Assembly (NCBI GenBank): GCA_902579115.1
Contig: CACHFP010000005.1
Coordinates: 25,155 to 89,154 of the forward strand
Direction: 5' to 3'
Length of the DNA stretch: 64,000 nucleotides
Origin: an uncultured Pelagibacteraceae bacterium
GTDB taxonomy: Bacteria > Pseudomonadota > Alphaproteobacteria > Pelagibacterales > Pelagibacteraceae
The notes beneath the pieces are model-generated. The model made no database searches, was not told the origin of the DNA, and saw nothing but the letters and a program-made list of their open reading frames with translations. This document shows, piece after piece, positions 44,273-52,841 of the stretch (its first letter is position 1; each line of letters starts with the position of its first letter). Made by a program: the position numbers and the translations under genes.

Positions 44273-44297
44273 AAAGGGGGCTGTTAAAGCCCCCTTT
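44273..44297 (-). terminator. Terminator-like hairpin between glpV and glpS
   Basis: Arms 44273-44282 and 44288-44297 (core GGGGGCT/AGCCCCC) with loop GTTAA. On the leftward RNA the stem ends in CCCCC followed by seven U. It lies 20 bases after the glpV stop and 23 before the glpS ATG. It probably lets only part of the transcripts continue. Confidence 0.82.
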
Positions 44298-44317
44298 AAA
44301 TTTAGATTTAACCTAAA

Positions 44318-46051
44318 TTAATTCCAAGCTTTTGCGAATGGAACTGTTTTACCTTTAGGTTTCTCATTTCGTTTAGCTTTTGGTGATCCTGGTTGTTTCA
44401 ACCAATAATCAGCACCTTTCGGTTTAGCTAATCTTGGACCACATCCACCGTATGTATTGTTTGCTTTATCAGCAGCTTCCATACGAGACATAACTAAGTT
44501 CATCTCTTCTGCAAGACGATCCATAGCTTGTTGTGGAGTAAACGCACCTGAGTTTACATCTCCAATTTGTTGCCACCAGATTTGTGCAAGCTTCGGATAG
44601 TCCGGAACATTGATACCTGTCGGTGACCACAATACTCTGTTTTTAGATCTGTAGAATTCTACAAGTCCACCAAGTTTTGGAGCTCTCTTAGTAAAGTGTT
44701 TGTGATTAATTGTACTATCTCTAATGATAGTTAAACCAACGTCACTTTTCTTAAGATCAACAGTTTTTGATACTACAAACTGAGCGTATAACCATGCAGC
44801 TTTTCTTCTGTCAACTGGAGTAGACTTAAATAAAGTCCATGATCCAGCATCTTGATAACCAAGCTTCATACCTTCATCCCAGTAAGGACCTTTCGGTGAT
44901 GGTCCCATTCTCCATAAAGGATTTCCATTATCATCAACTGTTTTGTTTCCAGAACTTTTTGGAGCAACCATCGATGCCGTGAACGCTGTATACCAGAAAA
45001 TTTGCTGAGCAACGTTTCCTGATGATAAAGCTGGCAGAGACTGATAGAAGTCCATTGCCGCAGCACCTGGAGGTGCATAAGCTCTTAACCACTCATCCCA
45101 TTTTCTGATTGCATATACGGCAGCAGGACCATTAGCAGCCCCACCTCTTGCTACGTCAGCACCAACTGGATTACAAGAACCTTTTTCCATTCTTATTCCC
45201 CACTCGTCTACTGGCACACCATTTGGTTTACCAACTGAACCTGCACCAGCCATTGATAACCACGCGTCAGTCATTCTCCATCCTAAGTCTGGAGCTCTCT
45301 TACCGTAGTCCATGTGACCGTATACTCTAACACCGTCGATATTCTTTACATCTTTTGTAAAGTACTCAGCGATATCTTCGTAAGCAGACCAGTTTACTGG
45401 TACACCTAGTTCATATCCGTATTTAGCTTTGAAACCTTTTTTGATTTCAGGTCTGTCAAACCAATCTTTTCTAAACCAATAAAGGTTAGCAAATTGTTGG
45501 TCAGGTAATTGATATAAATCACCATCTGGACCTGTAGTAAATGATTTACCGATGAAATCATCGATATCCAATGTTGGTAAAGTAACGGCTTTACCTTCAC
45601 CTTTCATCCACTTTGTTAAGTTTACTGCTAACTGAAGTCTTGAATGCGTACCAATCAAATCAGAGTCATTGATGTATGCATCATACAAGTTTCTTCCAGT
45701 TTGCATTTGAGTTTGTACTGCTTGTACTACTTCTCCTTCTCCCAATAACTGGTGGTTTACTTTAATTCCAGTTATTTCCTCAAAAGCTTTTGTTAAAACT
45801 TTTGACTCATATTCGTGAGTTGGAATTGTTTCTGACAATACATTTATTTCCATTCCTTTGAATGGCTTTGCAGCATCATGAAACCAATTAAGTTCTTTCT
45901 CTCTTTCTTTTGCAGAAATTGTTGAAAGACTAAACTCACCATTTGACCATTTCTTAATTGCAGCCATGTGACCATCAGCTACAGCATTTGAAATAGTTAA
46001 TAGAGAAATTGAAACAGCAACAGCTAAAATATTCTTAAATGTTTTAAACAT
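44318..46051 (-). CDS. glpV: Glycerol ABC transporter substrate-binding protein
   Basis: 577 aa, larger than most binding proteins but normal for this family. Signal peptide MFKTFKNILAVAVSISLLTISNAVA with cut near ADGHM. FKGMEINVLSETIPTHEYES and ITGIKVNHQLLGEGEVVQAV are typical. Codon use is clearly enriched in G+C relative to neighbours, a sign of high expression, and GAGGG precedes the start. First gene of the glpVSTPQU set; the 103-base upstream gap to glpK contains no other visible signal. Confidence 0.9.
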   Translation of the reverse strand: MFKTFKNILAVAVSISLLTISNAVADGHMAAIKKWSNGEFSLSTISAKEREKELNWFHDAAKPFKGMEINVLSETIPTHEYESKVLTKAFEEITGIKVNHQLLGEGEVVQAVQTQMQTGRNLYDAYINDSDLIGTHSRLQLAVNLTKWMKGEGKAVTLPTLDIDDFIGKSFTTGPDGDLYQLPDQQFANLYWFRKDWFDRPEIKKGFKAKYGYELGVPVNWSAYEDIAEYFTKDVKNIDGVRVYGHMDYGKRAPDLGWRMTDAWLSMAGAGSVGKPNGVPVDEWGIRMEKGSCNPVGADVARGGAANGPAAVYAIRKWDEWLRAYAPPGAAAMDFYQSLPALSSGNVAQQIFWYTAFTASMVAPKSSGNKTVDDNGNPLWRMGPSPKGPYWDEGMKLGYQDAGSWTLFKSTPVDRRKAAWLYAQFVVSKTVDLKKSDVGLTIIRDSTINHKHFTKRAPKLGGLVEFYRSKNRVLWSPTGINVPDYPKLAQIWWQQIGDVNSGAFTPQQAMDRLAEEMNLVMSRMEAADKANNTYGGCGPRLAKPKGADYWLKQPGSPKAKRNEKPKGKTVPFAKAWN

Positions 46052-46154
46052 AGATTATTTCCCTCATTGTTGTTGTTTTTAATTATATTATTGAACCAAA
46101 AATCAACCACAATGTACAGAGAGTAAAATTAAATAATTACAACTTTGAAGTGTA

Positions 46155-47636
46155 TTAATTTATCAAAGCGCGCTTAACTGCTTTTTCCCAACCTTTAATT
46201 AATAACGATCTAGATTTATTTTTCATTTTTGGAGAAAACTTTTTATCTAAATGCCAATTTTTTGAAATATCTTTTAATGATTTATATACACCGATTTGTA
46301 AACCAGCCATAAAAGCTGCACCTAAAGCTGTGGTCTCTTGAACTTTAGGTCTTAAAACTTGTACATTTACGATGTCAGATAAAAATTGAGAGAACCAATT
46401 ATTCATAACCATACCACCATCTACTTTCACTATTTTGGGTCTAAGACCATCATGTTTCATGGCTTCGAAGAGATCAAATGTTTGGTAGGCTACTGCCTCT
46501 ATCGTAGCTCTAACTATTTCTTTAGGGCTTGTATCCCTTGTAATGCCACTTAAAACACCTCTGGCACTAGCATCCCAGTAAGGCGCTCCTAATCCAGTGA
46601 ATGCGGGAACTAAATAAATGTCATTATTATTATTGAGTGACTTTACTATTTTTTCTGTTTCATGTGCTTTTTTAAAAAATTTCATTCTGTCTCTCAACCA
46701 TTGAACCCCTGCTCCAGCAATAAAGATTGAGCCTTCCATAGCATATGTTGTTTTACCCTTAATTCTATAGGCTATTGTCGTTAATAAACGATTTTTCGAA
46801 TAAATTTTCTTTGAACCTGTATTTAATAAAACGAAAGCTCCCGTACCATATGTACTTTTTAAAGACCCTGGATCGAAACAACATTGACCAATAGTTGCTG
46901 ATTGTTGATCTCCCACTACACCATTTATTGGTATTGATTTTCCGGTGATTGATGAATGAGTTTGACCATAATCATCTGCGCAATCTTTTACTTCAGGTAA
47001 GATATGCTTTTTAATTTTAAGTAATTTTAAAATTGTATCATCCCATTTATTAGATGAGATATTATAAATCATTGTTCTGCTAGCGTTAGTAGCATCTGTT
47101 GCGTGAATCTTACCCTTTGTAAGTCTCCATATTAAAAAGCTATCAATTGTTCCAAATAATAATTGTTTTTTATTCATTAATTGTCTCGCTTTTGGTACAT
47201 TATCTAGAATCCATTTAATTTTAGTGCCTGAAAAATAAGAATCAATTAGCAGTCCAGTCTTGTTAAAAATCATCGTATCTTTATTTTGTTTTCTCAATTT
47301 TTTACAAAATTCCTCTTGTCTTCTATCCTGCCATACTATTGCTTTATAAACAGGCATACCTGTTTTTTTATCCCATAAAACTGTGGTTTCTCTTTGATTT
47401 GTAATTCCTATACTTAAAATTTTACCTTTTAACTTATTTGCTTTTTGAATTACATCTTTTAAAGTTTTAATAGTTGTTTTCCATATTTCATCAGGACTAT
47501 GTTCAACCCATCCACTTTTGGGAAAGTATTGAGTGAATTCTTTTTGTGATGAAAAAATTGGATTACCTTTTAAATCAAAAAGAATTGATCTATTTGATGT
47601 GGTTCCAGCATCAATTGAAATTAAAAATTTTTTCAT
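46155..47636 (-). CDS. glpK: Glycerol kinase
   Basis: FGGY-family kinase forming glycerol-3-phosphate, 493 aa, standard length. SIDAGTTSNRSILFD (ATP site), GITNQRETTVLWDKKTG, SYFSGTKIKWILDNVP, YGTGAFVLLNTG and GLGAPYWDASARG are all present. It follows gpsA with a one-base overlap and is followed by glpV after 103 bases. Its position between importer and dehydrogenase supports glycerol as the substrate taken up by the ABC system. Confidence 0.95.
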   Translation of the reverse strand: MKKFLISIDAGTTSNRSILFDLKGNPIFSSQKEFTQYFPKSGWVEHSPDEIWKTTIKTLKDVIQKANKLKGKILSIGITNQRETTVLWDKKTGMPVYKAIVWQDRRQEEFCKKLRKQNKDTMIFNKTGLLIDSYFSGTKIKWILDNVPKARQLMNKKQLLFGTIDSFLIWRLTKGKIHATDATNASRTMIYNISSNKWDDTILKLLKIKKHILPEVKDCADDYGQTHSSITGKSIPINGVVGDQQSATIGQCCFDPGSLKSTYGTGAFVLLNTGSKKIYSKNRLLTTIAYRIKGKTTYAMEGSIFIAGAGVQWLRDRMKFFKKAHETEKIVKSLNNNNDIYLVPAFTGLGAPYWDASARGVLSGITRDTSPKEIVRATIEAVAYQTFDLFEAMKHDGLRPKIVKVDGGMVMNNWFSQFLSDIVNVQVLRPKVQETTALGAAFMAGLQIGVYKSLKDISKNWHLDKKFSPKMKNKSRSLLIKGWEKAVKRALIN

Positions 47637-48682
47637 TACCTAAAAGCTTCCCAGTTAAATTCAAGTTTTTTGTTCTCAACAATAGCATTTATCATGCTTA
47701 GCATTAAAGGTAATTTTTTTTCGTCAAAATCCTCATTTACTTTTTTAGCAATTTCTATAGCTAAGTCTGCGCCCTCGACGGTAACTTTTGCCATTTTTGT
47801 TTTTTTTGCTTCTGAAAAAGTAAAACCTTCACCTATGTAAGACCCCATCTGAGCATTTCTTCCGCCACCAGAGCTTACGTAAAGATCTCCAAGACCAGCA
47901 AGACCTTTTACCGTTTCTTTTTTTCCTTTTAAGTGCTCAACAAAAATTTCCATTTCATGAATTGATTGTTTAATAAGAGCTGATGCTGTGTTTAAATAAT
48001 TTTTTTCTCTCACTTCGTTAGAAATATTTGTGCTACATAAACCTTTTGCTGCTCCAACTGCCATTGAAAAAATATTTTTAATTGCCGCTGATACTTCCAC
48101 ACCATTCAAATCATCCGAATATGAGGTGTGATAATAACTGGTGTTTAGCATGTCCGCTATTTTTTTTGCAGTTTTGATATCTTTATTTGCAACTACTACA
48201 CTACTGTGAACTCTATTAGCTAAACCTGCAGCTAGACAGGGTCCACCAATTGCTGAAATATTTGTTTTTTTTATTCCCTTACTTGAAAGCAATCTTTCTA
48301 ATTTATCAACTAATAATTCATATTCATTTTTGTAAATACTCAAACCTTTAGTGAGCATTAATAAATTTGGAATTTGTTTTTCCTTATAAATTCTACTTAG
48401 TTGGTCTGCTGCCCACTCTATTCCTTTAGAGCTTATTCCAAGAACTATTAAGTCTACCTTTGATTTTAATATTTCGTCAAACTTATCAAATTTAAAAACT
48501 TTTATTTCTTGTGGTATTTTAGTTTTTAATCCATTGTGAAGATTTTCATTTGCTTTAAATTTATTTATGAAATCGTTTTCAAGATGAGTGCCAATAATAC
48601 TTATATCGTGATTATTGTCTAAACAGGGTAAAGCGAAAGCTGAACCCATTGCACCAGCTCCAATTATCACGATTTTTGACAT
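47636..48682 (-). CDS. gpsA: NAD(P)-dependent glycerol-3-phosphate dehydrogenase
   Basis: 348 aa. Dinucleotide-binding start KIVIIGAGAMGSAFALPC, IGGPCLAAGLAN, active-site Lys region NGVEVSAAIKNIFSMAVGAAKGL and GLAGLGDLYVSSGGGRNAQMG. GpsA normally makes glycerol-3-phosphate for lipids; here it lies in one transcript with glpK, and no glpD is present in the window, so it may also run in the catabolic direction to DHAP. It immediately follows trkH. Confidence 0.92.
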   Translation of the reverse strand: MSKIVIIGAGAMGSAFALPCLDNNHDISIIGTHLENDFINKFKANENLHNGLKTKIPQEIKVFKFDKFDEILKSKVDLIVLGISSKGIEWAADQLSRIYKEKQIPNLLMLTKGLSIYKNEYELLVDKLERLLSSKGIKKTNISAIGGPCLAAGLANRVHSSVVVANKDIKTAKKIADMLNTSYYHTSYSDDLNGVEVSAAIKNIFSMAVGAAKGLCSTNISNEVREKNYLNTASALIKQSIHEMEIFVEHLKGKKETVKGLAGLGDLYVSSGGGRNAQMGSYIGEGFTFSEAKKTKMAKVTVEGADLAIEIAKKVNEDFDEKKLPLMLSMINAIVENKKLEFNWEAFR

Positions 48683-50098
48683 TTAATCCTTAAATAATAA
48701 TTTTTTGAAAATTAAAAAAACTGATATTAGCTCAATTTTTCCAATAATCATAAAGATAATTAAACTTATTTTGGATGATGTTAGTAGATTTACAAAGTTA
48801 ATATTTTGTAAATTATACATTTCAGAATTAACTGTGTTTGTTAAAGCTAAAATAGAAAGTTTAAATGACCTCTCAAAGCCAATGTTATCTAATACTAAAA
48901 AACTTGATAAGACGAATAAACTTATAAAAAAAGAGATAAATATTAAGAAAGAAACTTTAATATAATCATCTGTTATTTTTTTTTCTGAACTAAAGATAGT
49001 TTTGTTTACTATGCTATTCGGACTTATTAATTTAATTATTTCTGCTGAGGAAATTTTTAACAGAATGTAAAGTCTAGTTAACTTAATACCAGATGTGTTA
49101 GATATTAATGAACCTCCTACGATTGTTAATAATAGAAAATATAAGCTTAAATTATAATCATTTTTTATTAATGTTATTCCAGAGTTAGCAAGGCTACTTA
49201 AAACACTTATAATGACATTTAATCCTTCGAAACTATTAAAATAAATCAGTAGTATTAATATAAAAGAAAACGACAAAAGATAGATATCTTCTTTATGTTC
49301 TTTTATTAAAACTTTTTTACGAAAGATATTAAATATCAAATAAAAATTTAACATAGATAAAATTAAAGAAAAAATTAAAATTGTTTTTTGTAAATTTGTT
49401 GAAATTATTTTACTTAAATTATTTGAAGGTAAAAAACCGCCTCCAGAAACTAGTGTCATAGATAAATTTAGTGAATTAAAGAGTCTTACTCCAGAAATAT
49501 TCAGTAACGTTAATATTAAAATACTTAAGACGCCATAAAAAATAAATATCTTAAAAATATTATCTTTTATGTTATCTACTGATTTGAAGTTGCTATCTCC
49601 TGAAAAAGTTAAATGTGTCATCTTATAATTATAAGCTTTACTTGAAAATAATAAGATTAAAAAAAGTAGAAAATAAAAACCGCCTATCCATTGTGAAGAG
49701 GATCTCCAAAGTATTAAGGTTGGGTCTAAATATTTTATATTATTAAATACAGAAAAACCAGTTCCTGTTAAACCAGATATCGCTTCAAAAAAAGCACTCA
49801 CAAATGTAAGCTGAGAATTGCTCAAATAGAAAGGTAGTGAAATTAAAAAACCAACTACAATATAAACAAATATAATTAAAATTATTTGTTCAACAAAATT
49901 AATATTTCTACTTGATTGTTTTCCAAAAAAATAAAGTGATAAACCCAATAAAAGTGACATAATCAAAGTAATAAAATACGCTTCAATACTCAAAAAATAA
50001 TCAAAATACGAGGAGTAAAGGATATTAATAAATGCCAAAAAACTTATAGGAAAGCAGAATAGACTTAGGAAAAAACTTATACTTTTAAAATTCATCAA
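48683..50098 (-). CDS. trkH: Trk potassium uptake system membrane subunit
   Basis: 471 aa with about ten to twelve hydrophobic segments. The four selectivity P-loops of TrkH/KtrB can be followed as SGLTGTGFSVFN, VSGGGFLPS, LANSGITLI and ALTNTVNSEM; the Gly is replaced by Asn in the last, and the first is standard. Imports K+ with TrkA as its cytosolic gate. It lies between trkA (3 bases) and gpsA (adjacent). Very AT-rich. Confidence 0.88.
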   Translation of the reverse strand: MMNFKSISFFLSLFCFPISFLAFINILYSSYFDYFLSIEAYFITLIMSLLLGLSLYFFGKQSSRNINFVEQIILIIFVYIVVGFLISLPFYLSNSQLTFVSAFFEAISGLTGTGFSVFNNIKYLDPTLILWRSSSQWIGGFYFLLFLILLFSSKAYNYKMTHLTFSGDSNFKSVDNIKDNIFKIFIFYGVLSILILTLLNISGVRLFNSLNLSMTLVSGGGFLPSNNLSKIISTNLQKTILIFSLILSMLNFYLIFNIFRKKVLIKEHKEDIYLLSFSFILILLIYFNSFEGLNVIISVLSSLANSGITLIKNDYNLSLYFLLLTIVGGSLISNTSGIKLTRLYILLKISSAEIIKLISPNSIVNKTIFSSEKKITDDYIKVSFLIFISFFISLFVLSSFLVLDNIGFERSFKLSILALTNTVNSEMYNLQNINFVNLLTSSKISLIIFMIIGKIELISVFLIFKKLLFKD

Positions 50099-50101
50099 AT
50101 A

Positions 50102-51475
50102 TTAAATTGATCCCACGCTAAAAATATTTTCTACCGCTTTTAACTGCTCCCTTTTAGCTAAAAAAACGACTAAATCATCTTTTTCAAATATGAAATTTGA
50201 TCTTGGTATAATAACTTTTTCTTTTCTTACGATCGCACCTATTCTTATGTCTTCAGGGAGATTAGAGTCTCTTATTTGTTTATTTAACAACTCTGATTTA
50301 TCAAGAATTTTTGCCTCGATAAATTCGTACTCACCATCTAATACTGAATATACGGTTCCTATGGTGCCTCGATGAACATGCTCCATTATCCTAGATACAG
50401 TTGTCATACGCGGATCTACTAGATCATCTATGTTAAGAGAGTCCTGAAGTAAATTATAATTTGATTTATTTACTATTGCAATTGTTCTTTTTTTTAATCC
50501 AGTTTTTTCAGCTAGAACACAAGCCATCATATTATTTTCATCATCATTAGTTAAAGCTAAAACAGTTTCGGATCCCTCTAAATTTGCTTCTTTTAAAATA
50601 TCTTCGTCTAGAGCATCTCCATTGATAACAATTGAAGATGAGAGTTCATTAGCTATTTCCTCAGCTCTTTTTTTATCTTTTTCAATTATTTTTACTCTTA
50701 ATTCCTGAAAATTTTCTTCTAACATTTTTGCTAAATTTAAACCAATATTACCTCCGCCAATAATCAATACATTTTTAGAAACTTTTTCGTCATGACCAAA
50801 TGCTTTTAAAATTTGATTTAATTGATCACTGCTAACAACAACATATACATTATCGTCCTCTAGCATTTGATCATTTTTTTTTAAGTAGATAAATTTTTCT
50901 TTTCTTAAGGCTCCAACAATATTAGCCTTAAAATCAGGGAATTTTTCAGTTAACTTTTTTAAAGGTATATTTTTTATTGGACAATTTTTCTCGATAGAAA
51001 TTTCTAACATTTTAACTTTATTATTCCCGAAAGGAACGTTGTCTAATGCTCCTGGCGCCTCTAATCTTCTATATAGTGATTTAGCTACTTCGATTTCTGG
51101 GGAAATAATTACATCTATTGGAATATTAGATTTATTAAAAAGTTTACCCCATTTTCCCTCTAAAAAATCTTTAGTCCTAATTCGTGCTATTTTTTTTGAA
51201 ACGTTGAATAATGAGCTTGCTAACTGACAAACTATCATATTTGTTTCATCGTTTCTTGTAACCGCAATTATCATATCTGCATTTTCGGTACCTGCATTTT
51301 CTAAAACTGTTGGAAGTGAAGCTCGGCCTACTACACCTTTTACATCCTGAGTATCATTTATCTTTTTAATATCCTCTGACGATTGATCAATAACAGTCAC
51401 TGAATGTCCTTGTGCAGATAACTGTTTACTAATTGAAAAGCCGACTTTACCAGCTCCACAGATTATAATATTCAT
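50102..51475 (-). CDS. trkA: Trk potassium uptake regulatory protein
   Basis: 457 aa, duplicated RCK architecture: two RCK_N Rossmann domains starting NIIICGAGKVGFSISKQLS and NVLIIGGGNIGLNLAKMLE, each followed by an RCK_C domain (about 140-215 and 370-450). Binds NAD(H)/ATP and gates TrkH. The order ntrY-ntrX-trkA is conserved in many alphaproteobacteria. One base separates it from ntrX. Confidence 0.95.
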   Translation of the reverse strand: MNIIICGAGKVGFSISKQLSAQGHSVTVIDQSSEDIKKINDTQDVKGVVGRASLPTVLENAGTENADMIIAVTRNDETNMIVCQLASSLFNVSKKIARIRTKDFLEGKWGKLFNKSNIPIDVIISPEIEVAKSLYRRLEAPGALDNVPFGNNKVKMLEISIEKNCPIKNIPLKKLTEKFPDFKANIVGALRKEKFIYLKKNDQMLEDDNVYVVVSSDQLNQILKAFGHDEKVSKNVLIIGGGNIGLNLAKMLEENFQELRVKIIEKDKKRAEEIANELSSSIVINGDALDEDILKEANLEGSETVLALTNDDENNMMACVLAEKTGLKKRTIAIVNKSNYNLLQDSLNIDDLVDPRMTTVSRIMEHVHRGTIGTVYSVLDGEYEFIEAKILDKSELLNKQIRDSNLPEDIRIGAIVRKEKVIIPRSNFIFEKDDLVVFLAKREQLKAVENIFSVGSI

Positions 51476-51476
51476 T

Positions 51477-52841
51477 TTAATTTATACCTTTTATCCCAAG
51501 AGATTTTAATTTTCTATGTAAAGCAGATCTTTCCATGCCGATGAAGTCGGCTGTTTTAGATATATTGCCGTGATTTTTTTTTAATTGTGTCAACAGATAT
51601 TCTTTCTCAAAATGCTCTCTAGCTTCTTTAAGAGGTGAAGTAAATGATTTTTCTAAAAGATTTCTATTATTAGAGGCTGATGATGGATTTAGTATATCTT
51701 CAATTAGTCGATTTATATCTGCCTTAGTTTCGTTTGATGAAAGTATTGTAATCCTTTCAACCAAATTTCTTAATTCTCTAACATTTCCAGGCCAGTCGTA
51801 AGTGTATAAATTATCATTCTCCATATCAATCTTTGGTTGTTGTACTCCATTTATTTCAGATAGTTTTTCTTTAAAATATTCAATTAATAAAGGAATATCC
51901 TCTGTTCTCGAATTAAGAGGGGTGAGTTCTATGGGCATTACATTTAACCGATGATATAGATCCTCTCTGAACTGATTAACTCTGACTAAATTATTCAAGT
52001 CTTTTGAAGTTGAAGAAATTAACCTTATATTCACATGTATATCCTTAGAACCGTTGAGTCTTTTGAACTTTTGATCTATTAAAACACGAAGAACGTTTGC
52101 TTGAGTTTCGTAAGGTATTTCTGAAACTTCATCAATGAGCAATGTTCCTTTATTCGCCCTTTCGAGGGCTCCAACCGAAATATTCCCGTCTTCAAATTCC
52201 TCTCCAAATAATTCTTTTTCATATGTATTTTCTCTTAATAAAGATGCATTGATAATTATGAATGGTTCTTTTGATCTAGAGGAGTTTTTGTGTATTTTTC
52301 TCGCTACCAATTCTTTACCAACGCCTGTTGGCCCATAAATCATTACTCTGCTTTCTGAGGTTGAAAGTTTATCTATTATCTTTTTTACTTTCATAATCGA
52401 AGGACTTTTTCCAATCAATTCAAAAGAATGAAAGAGTTTGTTTTCAATAATATCTTTCTCTTTTTTGAGCTCAAACGATTCGATAGCCCTTTTGACATAA
52501 TTCAAGATTTTTTCTTTTGAAAAAGGTTTTTCTATAAATTCATAAGCTCCTAACTTAGTTGCCTCAACCGCGTTTTGTACAGTAGCATGACCAGAAATCA
52601 TTATAACAGGAACAAGTTTATTTTTTTTGCTGACTAATTTAAGAAGATCTATTCCATCTTTATCAACTTTGTCTAACTTAATATCTATTATTGCTAAATC
52701 GGGAAGTTTTTTATTTATTTCAAAAACAGCCTGGTCATAATTAGCTGCAGTTCTAACGTTAAAATTTTTCTCTTTTAAAATGTTGCTTACAAGTAATCGA
52801 ATATCCGGATTATCGTCAATAACTAAAATTTCTTTATGCAT
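51477..52841 (-). CDS. ntrX: NtrX response regulator
   Basis: 454 aa: receiver domain with phospho-acceptor Asp 53 (IIDIKLD) and Lys 105, AAA+ domain with Walker A GPTGVGKE at 170-177 and Walker B GTLLIDEV at 232-239, arginine-finger region FREDLYHRLNV, and a C-terminal Fis-type HTH (GNISKTADFIGMERSALHRKL). The sigma-54-contacting GAFTGA loop is missing; that region reads ELFGEEFEDGNISVGALERA, as in other alphaproteobacterial NtrX. Thus it probably works with sigma-70 promoters. Overlaps ntrY by 8 bases. Confidence 0.94.
   Translation of the reverse strand: MHKEILVIDDNPDIRLLVSNILKEKNFNVRTAANYDQAVFEINKKLPDLAIIDIKLDKVDKDGIDLLKLVSKKNKLVPVIMISGHATVQNAVEATKLGAYEFIEKPFSKEKILNYVKRAIESFELKKEKDIIENKLFHSFELIGKSPSIMKVKKIIDKLSTSESRVMIYGPTGVGKELVARKIHKNSSRSKEPFIIINASLLRENTYEKELFGEEFEDGNISVGALERANKGTLLIDEVSEIPYETQANVLRVLIDQKFKRLNGSKDIHVNIRLISSTSKDLNNLVRVNQFREDLYHRLNVMPIELTPLNSRTEDIPLLIEYFKEKLSEINGVQQPKIDMENDNLYTYDWPGNVRELRNLVERITILSSNETKADINRLIEDILNPSSASNNRNLLEKSFTSPLKEAREHFEKEYLLTQLKKNHGNISKTADFIGMERSALHRKLKSLGIKGIN

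Noticed and set aside
44866..45600. Alternative frames within and opposite glpV
   Set aside because: The GlpV frame is full length with a signal peptide; these arise from its less AT-biased codons.
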